From Paenibacillus sp. (GTDB taxonomy: Bacteria > Bacillota > Bacilli > Paenibacillales > YIM-B00363), in the NCBI RefSeq assembly GCF_031177825.1, contig NZ_JAPSKE010000008.1, forward strand, positions 183,304 to 247,303: 64,000 nucleotides of DNA, read 5' to 3'. The notes below the pieces were generated by a model, which worked only from the letters and a program-made list of their open reading frames with translations, had not been told where the DNA came from and did not search any database. This document shows, piece by piece, positions 33,139-41,841 of the stretch. A program made the position numbers and the translations under genes. The first letter of the stretch is position 1. The number at the start of each line of letters is the position of its first letter.

Positions 33139-36100
33139 ATGAACAATAATAACAAGAGGGCAATCCACCGGATCGGCATGCTTGCGATGGCCGCGTCGCT
33201 CGCGCTCTCGACGTGGGCGGGGGCGCCGTCCGCAGCGGCGTCGGACCCGGCCGGCTCGACCGTTCGGGAGACGCACACGGTGCGGGTCGATCCGAACGAA
33301 GTGATCCAGTCCGACTTCCTCGGTATCGGGGTCAACGTTATTCCGGGGTCGCTGATGGAGGGCACCCGGCGATTCGGATACACCGATATGCATTGGGAGA
33401 TGGACAAGAAGCGCATCTTGACGCTGCAGCCGAAGGTGGCGAGAATATGGTTCCAGATCGATTGGATGGAGTCGTCGAAGGGCGTGTACACATTCGACAG
33501 CCCGGAAATGAAAGCGTTCTATAAGTACCTGGACGCCTTCAAAGAGGCGGGTACGGAAATCGAGTTCAATATGGGTTGGAAGATCGGTTCCAAAGCGCAC
33601 GAGTGGTTCAACATCCCGGGCGTCGACCCGTGGACGAGCGCGCCGGCGGATCTGGACGCGTATGCGGCTTCGACGTCGGCCGTGCTGAACGAGCTTATTC
33701 ATAACCGCGGTTACGATAACGTTAAGTATCTGACGTTCTATAACGAGCCGAACGGAAGCTGGGACTTCGAGGCGCCGGGCGATCAGCAAGCGTATTACGC
33801 GGAGATGGTGCGCAAGGTGAGCGAGCGGCTCGCGGCGGACGGCCTCCGCGATTCGATCGAAATCTGGGGCCCGGAGGAGACGGGCGCACCGGGCTGGACG
33901 CGTTATATGAAAGACCGTATCGACGAACATATGGACGGATACAGCTTCCACGTATACGGGCAAGCGTACGAAGGTCTTCGCGGCGCGTTGAAGGAGCGCA
34001 GCGATTACGTGGCGCCGAAGCCGGTGCATCTGACCGAGTTCGGCTGGGGCGACGACAATATGAGCAACTGGGACGCCGGCTTCGCGAATTCCGTCGTGGC
34101 CGTCGCGAACGGCGGCGTGAAGTCCGCGCTCGTGTGGCAGTTGAACGGCGTGTGGACGCACGATCCGGCCGGCAGCGTTAACGGCAGTTATACGATGTGG
34201 GATTCGATCGTGCTCGGCATGACGCCGAACAAGACATTCTACAGCGCGGGTCTCCTGAACCGCTACATTCCCGAGCATAGCGACGTCATCGCGGTGGATA
34301 CGGGCTCGCCGGATTTGCGCGCGGCCGCGTTCAAGACGGCGGACGGGAACTATACGATTCTGCTGGAGAGCAAGGCAGGCGCGCCGAAGGACGTCACGTT
34401 CGATTTCGGCGGCGTCGAGATCGGCAAGACGTTCCGCAAGCACGTCTATAAGGACGATGTCGCGCGGACCGGCAACGCGATTTTGCCGCCGGCTTCCGCA
34501 AGCTTCGAAGCGGGCGCTTCGTTCCGCGACGCGAACGTGGACGAGGCGTACCACTTCGCGATCTATACGACGGCCCCTGCCCAAACGCAGGTCGAGGTGT
34601 CGCCGCTTACTCCTACGATTCGCTCGGGCGACAAGCTGCAGCTGACCGCGAACGTCATCGATAACGCCGGCGGCGTGACTTGGAGCATCGTCGGCGGGGC
34701 CGGCGCCGAGGGCGGAGCGATCAACAAAAACACGGGCGTCTATCATGCGCCTCAGGTGAACGAGGAGACGCTGATCGCCGTGAAGGCCGCGAGCGAAGCC
34801 GACCCGAGCGCGTATGGCGTCGCGTTGATCAAGGTGCTGCCGAAGTCGCTGCCGAACACGGTCGAGCCGGTGACGTTCGGCTTGGCGCCGGGCGTCTACC
34901 CGTCCGCAGAGGCGGTGACGCTGACGACGGAGACCCCAGGCGCGGAAATCCGCTACACGCTGGACGGCAGCGAGCCGACGACGGCGTCTCCGCTGTACGA
35001 GCGGCCGATCATCTTAGCCGACGGAACGCTGGCGCTGCTGAAAGCGAAGGCTTTCCAAGACGGGAAGAATCCTTCGGCCACCGTCTCCGCGTTGTACCAG
35101 ACGAGACAGGTCAGCAATTCGCCGGACGGCTACGCGTTCTGCGCGTACGAGGGCGGGGAATGCTACTTCGAGGGCGAAGCGATCGTCGCTTTCGGCGCGG
35201 ACGGCCTGTTCAATTATGCCGTCCATGAGGACGGAGTCGCTTGCTCCGCGGAGCAGTTCGGCGGCGATCCGAGTCCGGGGCATGCGAAGCGCTGCTTCGT
35301 AAGCCGCGACATACCGGAGGAAATGCCGGTCGTCACGTTCTTCAACGCGAGCTTCGAGAAGCCGGGCACGACGTCGGCGCGGCCGGGACCGATGACGAAC
35401 GGCTGGGAGTTCAACACCCGCGCGGGCGTTCAGCATAACGCCGGCCCGTTCGGCGCGACCCCGGCGCCGCTCGGCGTCCAGACCGCGTATCTCAAGACCG
35501 ACGGCGGCGTCTCCGGCGTCATCGGCCAGTCGATCAACTTTAAGCCGGGCGCATATCAGATGGAGTTCAAAGCCGCGAAGCGCACCAGCTTCGGAGGCAC
35601 GCAAACGTTCGACGTGTATTTCGACGACACGGTCATCGGCTCGTATGCCCCTACGTCCGGTGCATACGTCACGTTCCGAACGGAGCCGTTCGAGACGTCG
35701 GGAGGCCGCCACACGATCCGGTTCGTCGCGACGACGACGGTCGGCGATAACACGGCGTTCCTCGACGACGTTCGAATGACGCATCCGAAGCCGTTCGACG
35801 CACCGCATCTCGCGAACGCCAGCTTCGAATCGCCGGCCGCGACGAATGACGCCCGTATCCTGCTCGGCGGTTCGGCTTCGTCCTCCGGTTCGGCGGGCTG
35901 GACGTTCAACGAGACGTCCGGCGTCGCGCGGAACGGCGCCTCGGGCGCGCCGAACGCGCCGCTCGGCGTGCAGGCGGCGGCGCTGCGATCCGCGGACGGC
36001 GAAGCCGGACGCTTCTCGCAACCGGTGGAATTCCCTGCCGGGACGTATGTCCTTAGCTTCCGCGCCGCGGCGTCCGGCGTTTCCGGCGCCCAGACGTTCG

Positions 36101-37710
36101 AGGTGCGCGTCGGAGACCAAGTCGTCGGTACGTACGCGCCGACCGCGACGAGCTACGCCGACTTCGATTCGGACTTCTTCACCGTGGAAGCCGGCACCCA
36201 TGACGTCTCGTTCGTATCGGTAACGGCCGACGGCGAACGGACGGCGTACGTCGACGCGGTGTCCGTCGAGCGCATCGAGATTCCGGATTGGCCGGAACTC
36301 GTGAACGGCGGCTTCGAATCGCCGACGATCGCGACGAGCCACGGCGTCTTGGGCGGCGGCGACGGCTGGACGTTCAACGAGCGGTCGGGCATGCAGCGCA
36401 ACGGCAGCGCCTTCGGGGCGGCCGACGCGCCGGAAGGCACGCAGTCCGCGCTGCTGCAGACGAACGGCGGCATCGCCGGCGCCATCAGCCAGACGATCGT
36501 ATTCCCGGCGGGATCGTACGCGATCAGCTTCCAAGCGGCGAAGCGCACCAGCTTCGGCGGACAGCAATCGTTCGCCGTGTACCTGGACGATCAGGTTTTA
36601 GGCTCCTACACGCCGACGTCGGGCAGCTACCAAGCGTATACGACGGACGGCTTCGTCATCGACAAACCCGGCCGGCATACGATTCGGTTCGCGGCGACGA
36701 CGACGACGGGCGACAACACGGCGTTCGTCGATGCGATCGACCTCGTGCCGTATACGCCTCCGTCCGGTCCGGCGATTCCGAACGGCAGCTTCGAATCGCC
36801 GCCGGTGACGGCGTCGACCGGCGTGCAGGTCGGCGGCGCGGCGGAAGGCTGGACGTTCCATTCGCATTCGGGGCTGGTCAAGAACGGCAGCGTGTTCGGA
36901 GAAGCGCCCGCTCCGTCGGGCATCCAAGCGGCGTATCTGAACACGAATAACGGCCAGGGGGAATTCAGCCAATCCGTCTTCTTGCCCGGCGGGACGTACG
37001 CGATTACGTTCCAGGCGGCGAAGCGGTCGTTCGGCGGCGCGCAATCGTTCGACGTCTACGTCGACGAGACGTTGGTCGGCTCGTACGCGCCGGCTTCCAC
37101 GGCGTACGCTTCCTTCGCGACGGACGCGTTCACGGTCGAGACGGGCCACCATACGATCCGGTTCGCGGCGACGACGACGACGGGCGACAACACGGCGTTC
37201 ATCGACGCGATTACGATCGGCGAGCCGGCTCCGCAGGCGGCCCCCGTATTCGCGAATGCGGGCTTCGAATCGCCGGCCGTGACGGCGGTACGGGTCAATA
37301 TGACGGAAGGCTGGACGTTCAACGCGACCGCCGGCGTGCAACGGAACGGCAGCGCCTTCGGCGCCGCGCCGGCGCCGGAAGGCGTGCAGACCGGACTCAT
37401 CCAGAACAAAGACGGCGCCGCAGGCGAAATCAGCCAAACGCTTTTCTTCCCCAAAGGGACGTATACAATACAATTCCAATCGGCCAGACGCGCCTTCGGC
37501 GGCCAACAGACGATCGAGGTGCGCGCGGGCGATACGACGATCGGCACGTTCTCGTCGGCGTCCTCGGCCGAGTTCCAGACGTTCGTCACGGAGCCGTTCA
37601 CGGTTTCCTCTGGTTCGAGCCGTACGATCCGATTCGTCGGCACGGCGGCGACGGGCGACAGTACCGCGTTCCTGGACGCGGTGACGATTCTTAAGGTTTC
37701 GGAGCAATAA
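33139..37710 (+). CDS. Large secreted glycosidase-like protein with five C-terminal repeat modules
   Basis: The 1523-aa paralogue of the preceding protein has a signal peptide ending near residue 35 (SAAAS). The GH-A-like region has Glu203 in FYNEPNGSWDF and Glu300 in HLTEFGW. A Big-like domain lies at about 482-570 and a chitobiase C-terminal-like domain at 576-653 (EIRYTLDGSEPTT). A four-cysteine domain at 662-728 (FCAYEGGECYF, GVACSAEQF, RCF) precedes five 150-residue modules. The second module lacks the KRTSFGG motif. AAGGAG precedes the ATG. It is probably a cell-surface or extracellular polysaccharide-degrading enzyme; no sortase motif or SLH domain anchors it. Confidence 0.75.
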   Translation: MNNNNKRAIHRIGMLAMAASLALSTWAGAPSAAASDPAGSTVRETHTVRVDPNEVIQSDFLGIGVNVIPGSLMEGTRRFGYTDMHWEMDKKRILTLQPKVARIWFQIDWMESSKGVYTFDSPEMKAFYKYLDAFKEAGTEIEFNMGWKIGSKAHEWFNIPGVDPWTSAPADLDAYAASTSAVLNELIHNRGYDNVKYLTFYNEPNGSWDFEAPGDQQAYYAEMVRKVSERLAADGLRDSIEIWGPEETGAPGWTRYMKDRIDEHMDGYSFHVYGQAYEGLRGALKERSDYVAPKPVHLTEFGWGDDNMSNWDAGFANSVVAVANGGVKSALVWQLNGVWTHDPAGSVNGSYTMWDSIVLGMTPNKTFYSAGLLNRYIPEHSDVIAVDTGSPDLRAAAFKTADGNYTILLESKAGAPKDVTFDFGGVEIGKTFRKHVYKDDVARTGNAILPPASASFEAGASFRDANVDEAYHFAIYTTAPAQTQVEVSPLTPTIRSGDKLQLTANVIDNAGGVTWSIVGGAGAEGGAINKNTGVYHAPQVNEETLIAVKAASEADPSAYGVALIKVLPKSLPNTVEPVTFGLAPGVYPSAEAVTLTTETPGAEIRYTLDGSEPTTASPLYERPIILADGTLALLKAKAFQDGKNPSATVSALYQTRQVSNSPDGYAFCAYEGGECYFEGEAIVAFGADGLFNYAVHEDGVACSAEQFGGDPSPGHAKRCFVSRDIPEEMPVVTFFNASFEKPGTTSARPGPMTNGWEFNTRAGVQHNAGPFGATPAPLGVQTAYLKTDGGVSGVIGQSINFKPGAYQMEFKAAKRTSFGGTQTFDVYFDDTVIGSYAPTSGAYVTFRTEPFETSGGRHTIRFVATTTVGDNTAFLDDVRMTHPKPFDAPHLANASFESPAATNDARILLGGSASSSGSAGWTFNETSGVARNGASGAPNAPLGVQAAALRSADGEAGRFSQPVEFPAGTYVLSFRAAASGVSGAQTFEVRVGDQVVGTYAPTATSYADFDSDFFTVEAGTHDVSFVSVTADGERTAYVDAVSVERIEIPDWPELVNGGFESPTIATSHGVLGGGDGWTFNERSGMQRNGSAFGAADAPEGTQSALLQTNGGIAGAISQTIVFPAGSYAISFQAAKRTSFGGQQSFAVYLDDQVLGSYTPTSGSYQAYTTDGFVIDKPGRHTIRFAATTTTGDNTAFVDAIDLVPYTPPSGPAIPNGSFESPPVTASTGVQVGGAAEGWTFHSHSGLVKNGSVFGEAPAPSGIQAAYLNTNNGQGEFSQSVFLPGGTYAITFQAAKRSFGGAQSFDVYVDETLVGSYAPASTAYASFATDAFTVETGHHTIRFAATTTTGDNTAFIDAITIGEPAPQAAPVFANAGFESPAVTAVRVNMTEGWTFNATAGVQRNGSAFGAAPAPEGVQTGLIQNKDGAAGEISQTLFFPKGTYTIQFQSARRAFGGQQTIEVRAGDTTIGTFSSASSAEFQTFVTEPFTVSSGSSRTIRFVGTAATGDSTAFLDAVTILKVSEQ
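35338..37705 (+). repeat. Five tandem copies of the 150-residue module (in-gene repeat)
   Basis: Approximate residue ranges of the copies are 734-888, 890-1051, 1053-1210, 1212-1366 and 1370-1522. Four keep the AAKR(T)SFGG or ARRAFGG core and end with TTTGDNTAF. Copy 2 is the most diverged. DNA conservation is strong around that core and around the GACGACG-rich TTTGDNTA segment. Confidence 0.8.
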
Positions 37711-37766
37711 CGAACAGGAGGGGCGGTTCCAAGCGTCGTTGCGCTTGAAACCGCTCCTCCTGTTCG
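37711..37766 (+). terminator. Long hairpin after the 1523-aa gene
   Basis: A roughly 24-bp near-perfect stem runs from CGAACAGGAG to CTCCTGTTCG with an inner CAAGCG/CGCTTG pair. There is no clear T-run. It begins directly after the stop codon and probably ends or stabilises the transcript. Confidence 0.6.
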
Positions 37767-37860
37767 TCCCGATCCGATAAGGGAGGAAGGAATCGCCGAG
37801 CGAGCGCCGTATCCTATAAACAGGAGAAACTTATTACATCGGAACGGATGGTGGCCCCTT

Positions 37861-38577
37861 ATGAGCGAAGCGAAGCAATTGGCGGAAATGTTGTTCCGCA
37901 TGCAAGTGATCGACCTCTCGCATACGTACGAGGAGGATATGCCCGTCGTCTTGTCGCATTCGCGTTACTTCCACACGTTGTGGGATTCGTTCGACACGGG
38001 CAGCATCGCGCTCGCGTATCAGCTCGTCATGAACGAGCATTGCGGCACGCATATGGACGCGACGGCGCATTTCCTTCGGGAGGGGCATGAGGCGCATCGG
38101 TATATGGACGAGACGCCGACGACGCAGTTTTTCGGCAGGGCGCTCACGATCGACGTTTCGTTCCTCGACGAAACCGGCAGCGTATCCCGCGAAAACATCG
38201 AGGAATGGGAACGGTCGCATCAGCGGATCGAGTCCGGCGATATCGTCTTCTTCCGGTTTGGATGGGACCGGTATTGGGTGCCTCGCACGGTCGACTTGAA
38301 GTACGCCAAGGAATGGCCGGGCCTCTCGGAAGATGGAGCCCTCTATTTGGTCGAGAAGGGCGTCAAGGTCGTCGGCTGCGACGTCATCGCGATCGACGGG
38401 AGCGCCGCCGAGGGCGCGCCCGCGCATTACGCGCTGCTGGGGAACGGGGTGAACATCGTGGAAAACTTAACGAAGCTTGACGAGATTCTAGGCGAGAGCG
38501 TCGTCTTTATCGCTCCGTTGAAGGTAAAGCGCGGCTCGGGTTCGCCGCTCCGCGCGCTCGCGTTCGTCTCGAAATAA
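37861..38577 (+). CDS. Cyclase family protein (kynurenine formamidase-like)
   Basis: The 238-aa metal-dependent hydrolase has the family motif HxGTHxDxxxH seen as His60-Cys-Gly-Thr-His64-Met-Asp66-Ala-Thr-Ala-His70. Supporting motifs are IDLSHTYEEDMPV at the start and VIAIDGSAAEGAPAHYALL late. Family members open formyl-amide or cyclic amide bonds, kynurenine formamidase being the best known. No tryptophan-degradation genes are near, so the substrate is open. The ribosome binding site is weak. It forms a single-gene unit between two hairpins. Confidence 0.82.
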   Translation: MSEAKQLAEMLFRMQVIDLSHTYEEDMPVVLSHSRYFHTLWDSFDTGSIALAYQLVMNEHCGTHMDATAHFLREGHEAHRYMDETPTTQFFGRALTIDVSFLDETGSVSRENIEEWERSHQRIESGDIVFFRFGWDRYWVPRTVDLKYAKEWPGLSEDGALYLVEKGVKVVGCDVIAIDGSAAEGAPAHYALLGNGVNIVENLTKLDEILGESVVFIAPLKVKRGSGSPLRALAFVSK

Positions 38578-38580
38578 AAT

Positions 38581-38625
38581 AAGGTCCGTCCCGCGCTTAT
38601 GACGCTCGGAGACGGACCTTCTTCG
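38581..38625 (+). terminator. Terminator of the cyclase-family gene
   Basis: AAGGTCCGTC (38581-38590) and GACGGACCTT (38611-38620) enclose an inner imperfect stem and are followed by CTTCGT. Confidence 0.65.
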
Positions 38626-38727
38626 TGCACGCGCTGCCGGTCTTCCATCGACTGCATTCAAAACTCTCCTTTTCGGAAAAAGTAGTTCGTCCTAGATCCG
38701 GACGAGCCTTCGGTCAATGGATGACGG

Positions 38728-38757
38728 TTGTTTCCTTGGAGGGAAAAGAGATACAAT
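38728..38757 (+). promoter_or_regulatory. Promoter of the ROK kinase operon
   Basis: TTGTTT (38728-38733) and TACAAT (38752-38757) are 18 bp apart, 54 bp upstream of the kinase start. Confidence 0.5.
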
Positions 38758-38811
38758 TGAAACGAATCATCGATTCGGTTATTGCTAACGAACGGCGAAG
38801 GGGAGAGTTGT

Positions 38812-39702
38812 ATGCGTATAGGCGCAATCGAAGCGGGCGGCACCAAGTTCGTCTGCGGCATCGGCAACGAGCGGGGCGACATCGAGGATCGGGTAAGCTT
38901 CCCGACGGAGCGGCCGGAAGAGACGCTGCGGCAGGTTATCGATTATTTCCAAAACAAAAACGTCGAAGCGATCGGCATCGGCAGCTTCGGCCCGATCGAT
39001 ATCGATCCGGCGAGCCCGACGTACGGCTTCGTCACGACGACGCCGAAGCCGGGTTGGGGGAATTACGACTTCCTCGGCGCGATGAAGCGGGCGTTCGACG
39101 TCCCTTACGGCTGGGATACGGACGTGAACGCGGCAGCCTTCGGGGAAGCGACCTGGGGCGCGGCGCAAGGCTTGGACAGCTGCGTATATTACACGATCGG
39201 CACCGGAGTCGGCGTCGGCGTATACGCGGAAGGCCGGCTCGTCCACGGCCTCGTCCATCCGGAAGGCGGCCACGTGCTGACGCGTCGGCATCCGGAAGAC
39301 GACTTCGCGGGCGTATGCCCGTACCACGGCGACTGCCTCGAAGGCATGGCGGCCGGTCCCGCGCTCGAGAAGCGCTGGGGCGTGAAGGGAGCCGAGCTCG
39401 GCACGGATCATCCGGCGTGGGGCATCGAGGCGTTCTACATCGCGCAAGCGGTGGCAAGCGCGATTCTGCTGCTGTCGCCGAAGCGCGTCATTCTCGGCGG
39501 CGGCGTTATGAAACAGGAGCAGCTGTTCCCGCTCGTCCGCGCGGAGGTTCGGCGTTTGCTCGCCGGCTACGTACGGGCGGAGGCGATCGCGGACGGCATC
39601 GATGCGTACATCGTTCCGCCGGGACTCGGGGACAACGCGGGGCTTAGCGGCGCGCTCGCGCTCGGTCGGGCGGCTTTGGAGCGGAAAGCGACCGCGCGAT
39701 GA
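38812..39702 (+). CDS. ROK family sugar kinase (fructokinase-like)
   Basis: The 296-aa kinase phosphorylates a free hexose in the cytoplasm. It has the phosphate-binding start GAIEAGGTKFVCGIG, the GSFGPID segment, catalytic Asp in DTDVNAAAFGE and the ATP motif TIGTGVGVG. The zinc site is in HxnCPYHGDCLEG (CPYHGDC near residue 168), the pattern of bacterial ROK fructokinases. The ATG at 38812 is chosen because AAGGGGAG is 7 nt upstream. The stop overlaps the next start (ATGA), linking it to a carbohydrate deacetylase. Confidence 0.88.
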   Translation: MRIGAIEAGGTKFVCGIGNERGDIEDRVSFPTERPEETLRQVIDYFQNKNVEAIGIGSFGPIDIDPASPTYGFVTTTPKPGWGNYDFLGAMKRAFDVPYGWDTDVNAAAFGEATWGAAQGLDSCVYYTIGTGVGVGVYAEGRLVHGLVHPEGGHVLTRRHPEDDFAGVCPYHGDCLEGMAAGPALEKRWGVKGAELGTDHPAWGIEAFYIAQAVASAILLLSPKRVILGGGVMKQEQLFPLVRAEVRRLLAGYVRAEAIADGIDAYIVPPGLGDNAGLSGALALGRAALERKATAR

Positions 39703-40604
39703 ACGGGGCGGAGAGATTAGGCTTCGGCTCGGACGAACGGCTCTTGATCGTGAACGCCGACGACTTCGGCATGTGCCATTCGACGAACCTCGGGATATTC
39801 CGGCTGCTCGAGGAAGGCGTCGTGGATTCGGCGACGATCATGATGCCGTGCGGATGGGCGCGCGAGGCGCTCCGGTGGAGCGCGGCGCGGCCCGAGCTTA
39901 ACGTCGGCGTCCACTTCACGCTGACGAGCGAATGGGAAGGGTACAAGTGGGGACCGGTCGGACGCGCCGGCGACGCGACGTCGCTCATAACGAAGGAAGG
40001 CTGGTTCCCGGCCGACGTCCGGACGGTCGAGTCGACCGCGGATCCGGCGCAGGTGCGCGCGGAGTTGATCGCTCAGATCGAGATGGCGATCGCCTCCGGG
40101 CTCGAGCCGACGCACCTCGATAACCATATGGGCTCGGTGTACGGTCTTGAGACCGGGCGCGACTTCCTGCGCGAGGTGTTCGAGGTGTGCGTCCGATACC
40201 GTCTGCCGTTCCGCTTGCCGCGGAAGGCGCCCGCGAATCGCGGGGCGACTGCGGAGCTGCAGGCGAGGGCCGCCCAAATCGGGGCGATCGCGGATGCGAC
40301 GGGCGTCTCCATCTTGGACGATCTGGTCGGCCTTCCGTTCCAGAAGCTGCCCGGAGAGACGTACGAGAGCTTCAAGCGCGACATGATCGCCTTGCTTCGC
40401 AGCCTGTCGCCCGGCGTCACCGAGCTGATCATCCACCCGTCCCTCGTGACGGACGAATTGAAGGCGATCAACCCGCATTGGGAAAAGCGCGGGTGGGAGA
40501 TGGACATCTTCCGCGACGCGGACGTCCTTCAGGCCATGAACGAAGCGGGCGTTCGCCGCGTTCGTTGGTCCGATCTGCGGGCGCTGCAACGAGGGGAACG
40601 ATAA
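39699..40604 (+). CDS. ChbG/YdjC family carbohydrate deacetylase
   Basis: The 301-aa protein begins the catalytic fold with LLIVNADDFGMCHSTN (Asp21, Asp22). It carries the metal-binding HLDNHMG segment near residue 140 and a late ELIIHPSLV, as in ChbG, which removes acetyl groups from chitobiose-type sugars. It overlaps the ROK kinase stop by 4 bp. The pair suggests processing of an N-acetylated or other modified sugar followed by phosphorylation. It ends at a bidirectional terminator. Confidence 0.83.
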   Translation: MNGAERLGFGSDERLLIVNADDFGMCHSTNLGIFRLLEEGVVDSATIMMPCGWAREALRWSAARPELNVGVHFTLTSEWEGYKWGPVGRAGDATSLITKEGWFPADVRTVESTADPAQVRAELIAQIEMAIASGLEPTHLDNHMGSVYGLETGRDFLREVFEVCVRYRLPFRLPRKAPANRGATAELQARAAQIGAIADATGVSILDDLVGLPFQKLPGETYESFKRDMIALLRSLSPGVTELIIHPSLVTDELKAINPHWEKRGWEMDIFRDADVLQAMNEAGVRRVRWSDLRALQRGER

Positions 40605-40612
40605 GAATAAGA

Positions 40613-40657
40613 AAGGGGGGTGTCCTTAGTCGTCTAACGACCGGAGGACGCCCCCTT
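40613..40657. terminator. Bidirectional terminator between convergent genes
   Basis: GGGGGGTGTCCT and AGGACGCCCCC form a strong stem flanked by A-rich and T-rich runs on either side. It overlaps the last codons of the minus-strand gene ending at 40626. Confidence 0.75.
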
Positions 40658-41231
40658 CTTTGCGTAGCAATCTTTCGCTGACGATGGCGTACGACAAGCC
40701 GGCCGCCGCGAGCCGATGCGCGAATGCCGGCAGCCGTCTCTCGTCGTCGTCGTGGACGAAATTCGGGAGCCCGGCGCATGTGGCGAAGCCCCGCGCCCGC
40801 AAGGAGACGATGCGCGCCGCGTACAGCTCCGGGTCGGGCTCGATGCGCCGCGGCAGCACGCAGACGTCCACGATGCGGCGCTCCGCCGGCACGCCGTACC
40901 GATCCGCCAGCGCTAGCGCGGCGTCCAAGTTCGCTTCGAACGATTGCGCCCTTGCGCCCGGCGCGAACGGGAGCAGGACGATGCGGGCGAACGTCTTCAG
41001 CGCCGCCGGACCGAACGACGCCCAGGCCGCCTCGTCCGCGGGCAGCGAATTCAAGACCGGGTCGCGAACGGCGCGCGCCGCGGCCAACGCGAGCGCGGGC
41101 TCGGGCGATTCGAGCCAAAGTCCTGCGACTCCTTCGAGCCGGCGCGGCGCGCCGCCGGGGCGCAGTCGAACGCAGGAGCCGTCGGGCGGCGATGCGCCGT
41201 CGTTTTCGGAATAATAAGGAACGATCTCCAC
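40626..41231 (-). CDS. Unrecognised protein, possibly pterin-binding-enzyme-like
   Basis: The 201-aa product has no clear family signature. The order of RDPVLNSLP, FARIVLLPF, DRYGVPAERRIVDVCVLPRR and GFATCAGLPNFVHDD recalls the barrel of dihydropteroate synthase and methyl-folate methyltransferases, in which LNS, a second strand and a DPLVLP-like segment occur in that order. It would be a short version lacking part of the barrel. The GTG at 41231 is chosen because AGAGGAGG is 8 nt upstream. It stands alone between spoVAC (divergent) and the deacetylase (convergent). The fold suggestion is weak. Confidence 0.5.
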   Translation of the reverse strand: MEIVPYYSENDGASPPDGSCVRLRPGGAPRRLEGVAGLWLESPEPALALAAARAVRDPVLNSLPADEAAWASFGPAALKTFARIVLLPFAPGARAQSFEANLDAALALADRYGVPAERRIVDVCVLPRRIEPDPELYAARIVSLRARGFATCAGLPNFVHDDDERRLPAFAHRLAAAGLSYAIVSERLLRKEGGVLRSLDD

Positions 41232-41361
41232 TTTCTCAGCCTCCTCTACCGAACCCACCGTATCATATTCTCCCAACAATTCCTACCGAGCCGCTTCAAC
41301 ATATCGCCGACCGAACTGGAAATACTGAAAGACAAGCATACGGGAAAACGGAGGAATGCTT

Positions 41362-41841
41362 GTGTCCAGCGCTGCGAAAAAACGGTTCAATCTTACGCCT
41401 AAGGAATATCAATCGCTCGCGAAGAGCAAGGAGCCCGCGCGGCCGGTCCTCGTCAACTGCTGGCGGGCGTTCGTCGCCGGGGGGACGATCTGCGTCATCG
41501 GGCAGATGATCGCGACGTTGTTCGTCGAATACGCAGGCATGACGAAGGAGCAAGCCGGCGTGCCGACCGTCGTGCTGCTGATTCTGCTGTCCGTTATTCT
41601 GACTAGCCTTGGGGTATACGACAAGATCGCCCAATGGGCGGGCGCCGGGACCGCGGTTCCCGTTACCGGCTTCGCCAACTCGATGTCGTCCGCGGCGATC
41701 GAGCATCGGAGCGAAGGCATCGTGCTCGGCGTCGCCACGCGCATGTTCAAGCTGGCCGGCGCCGTCGTCGTCTTCGGCACCGTCGCCGCCTTCGTCGTCG
41801 CGCTCGTCCATTGGATCATCGGGACGGGAGGGCAATCCTGA
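41362..41841 (+). CDS. spoVAC: Stage V sporulation protein AC
   Basis: The 159-aa membrane protein belongs to the SpoVA channel of the spore inner membrane, which moves dipicolinic acid with calcium into the forespore and out during germination. It has about four hydrophobic segments (AFVAGGTICVIGQMIA, VVLLILLSVILTSLGVY, LAGAVVVFGTVAAFVVALVHW) and the motif GAGTAVPVTGFANS. The GTG at 41362 is preferred over an ATG at 41356 because GGAGG would otherwise abut the start. It overlaps spoVAD by one base. Confidence 0.9.
   Translation: MSSAAKKRFNLTPKEYQSLAKSKEPARPVLVNCWRAFVAGGTICVIGQMIATLFVEYAGMTKEQAGVPTVVLLILLSVILTSLGVYDKIAQWAGAGTAVPVTGFANSMSSAAIEHRSEGIVLGVATRMFKLAGAVVVFGTVAAFVVALVHWIIGTGGQS

Noticed and set aside
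41319..41340. SigG-type promoter upstream of spoVAC
   Set aside because: A CATAC-like sequence near 41337 departs from the consensus, and no matching -35 element was found at proper spacing.
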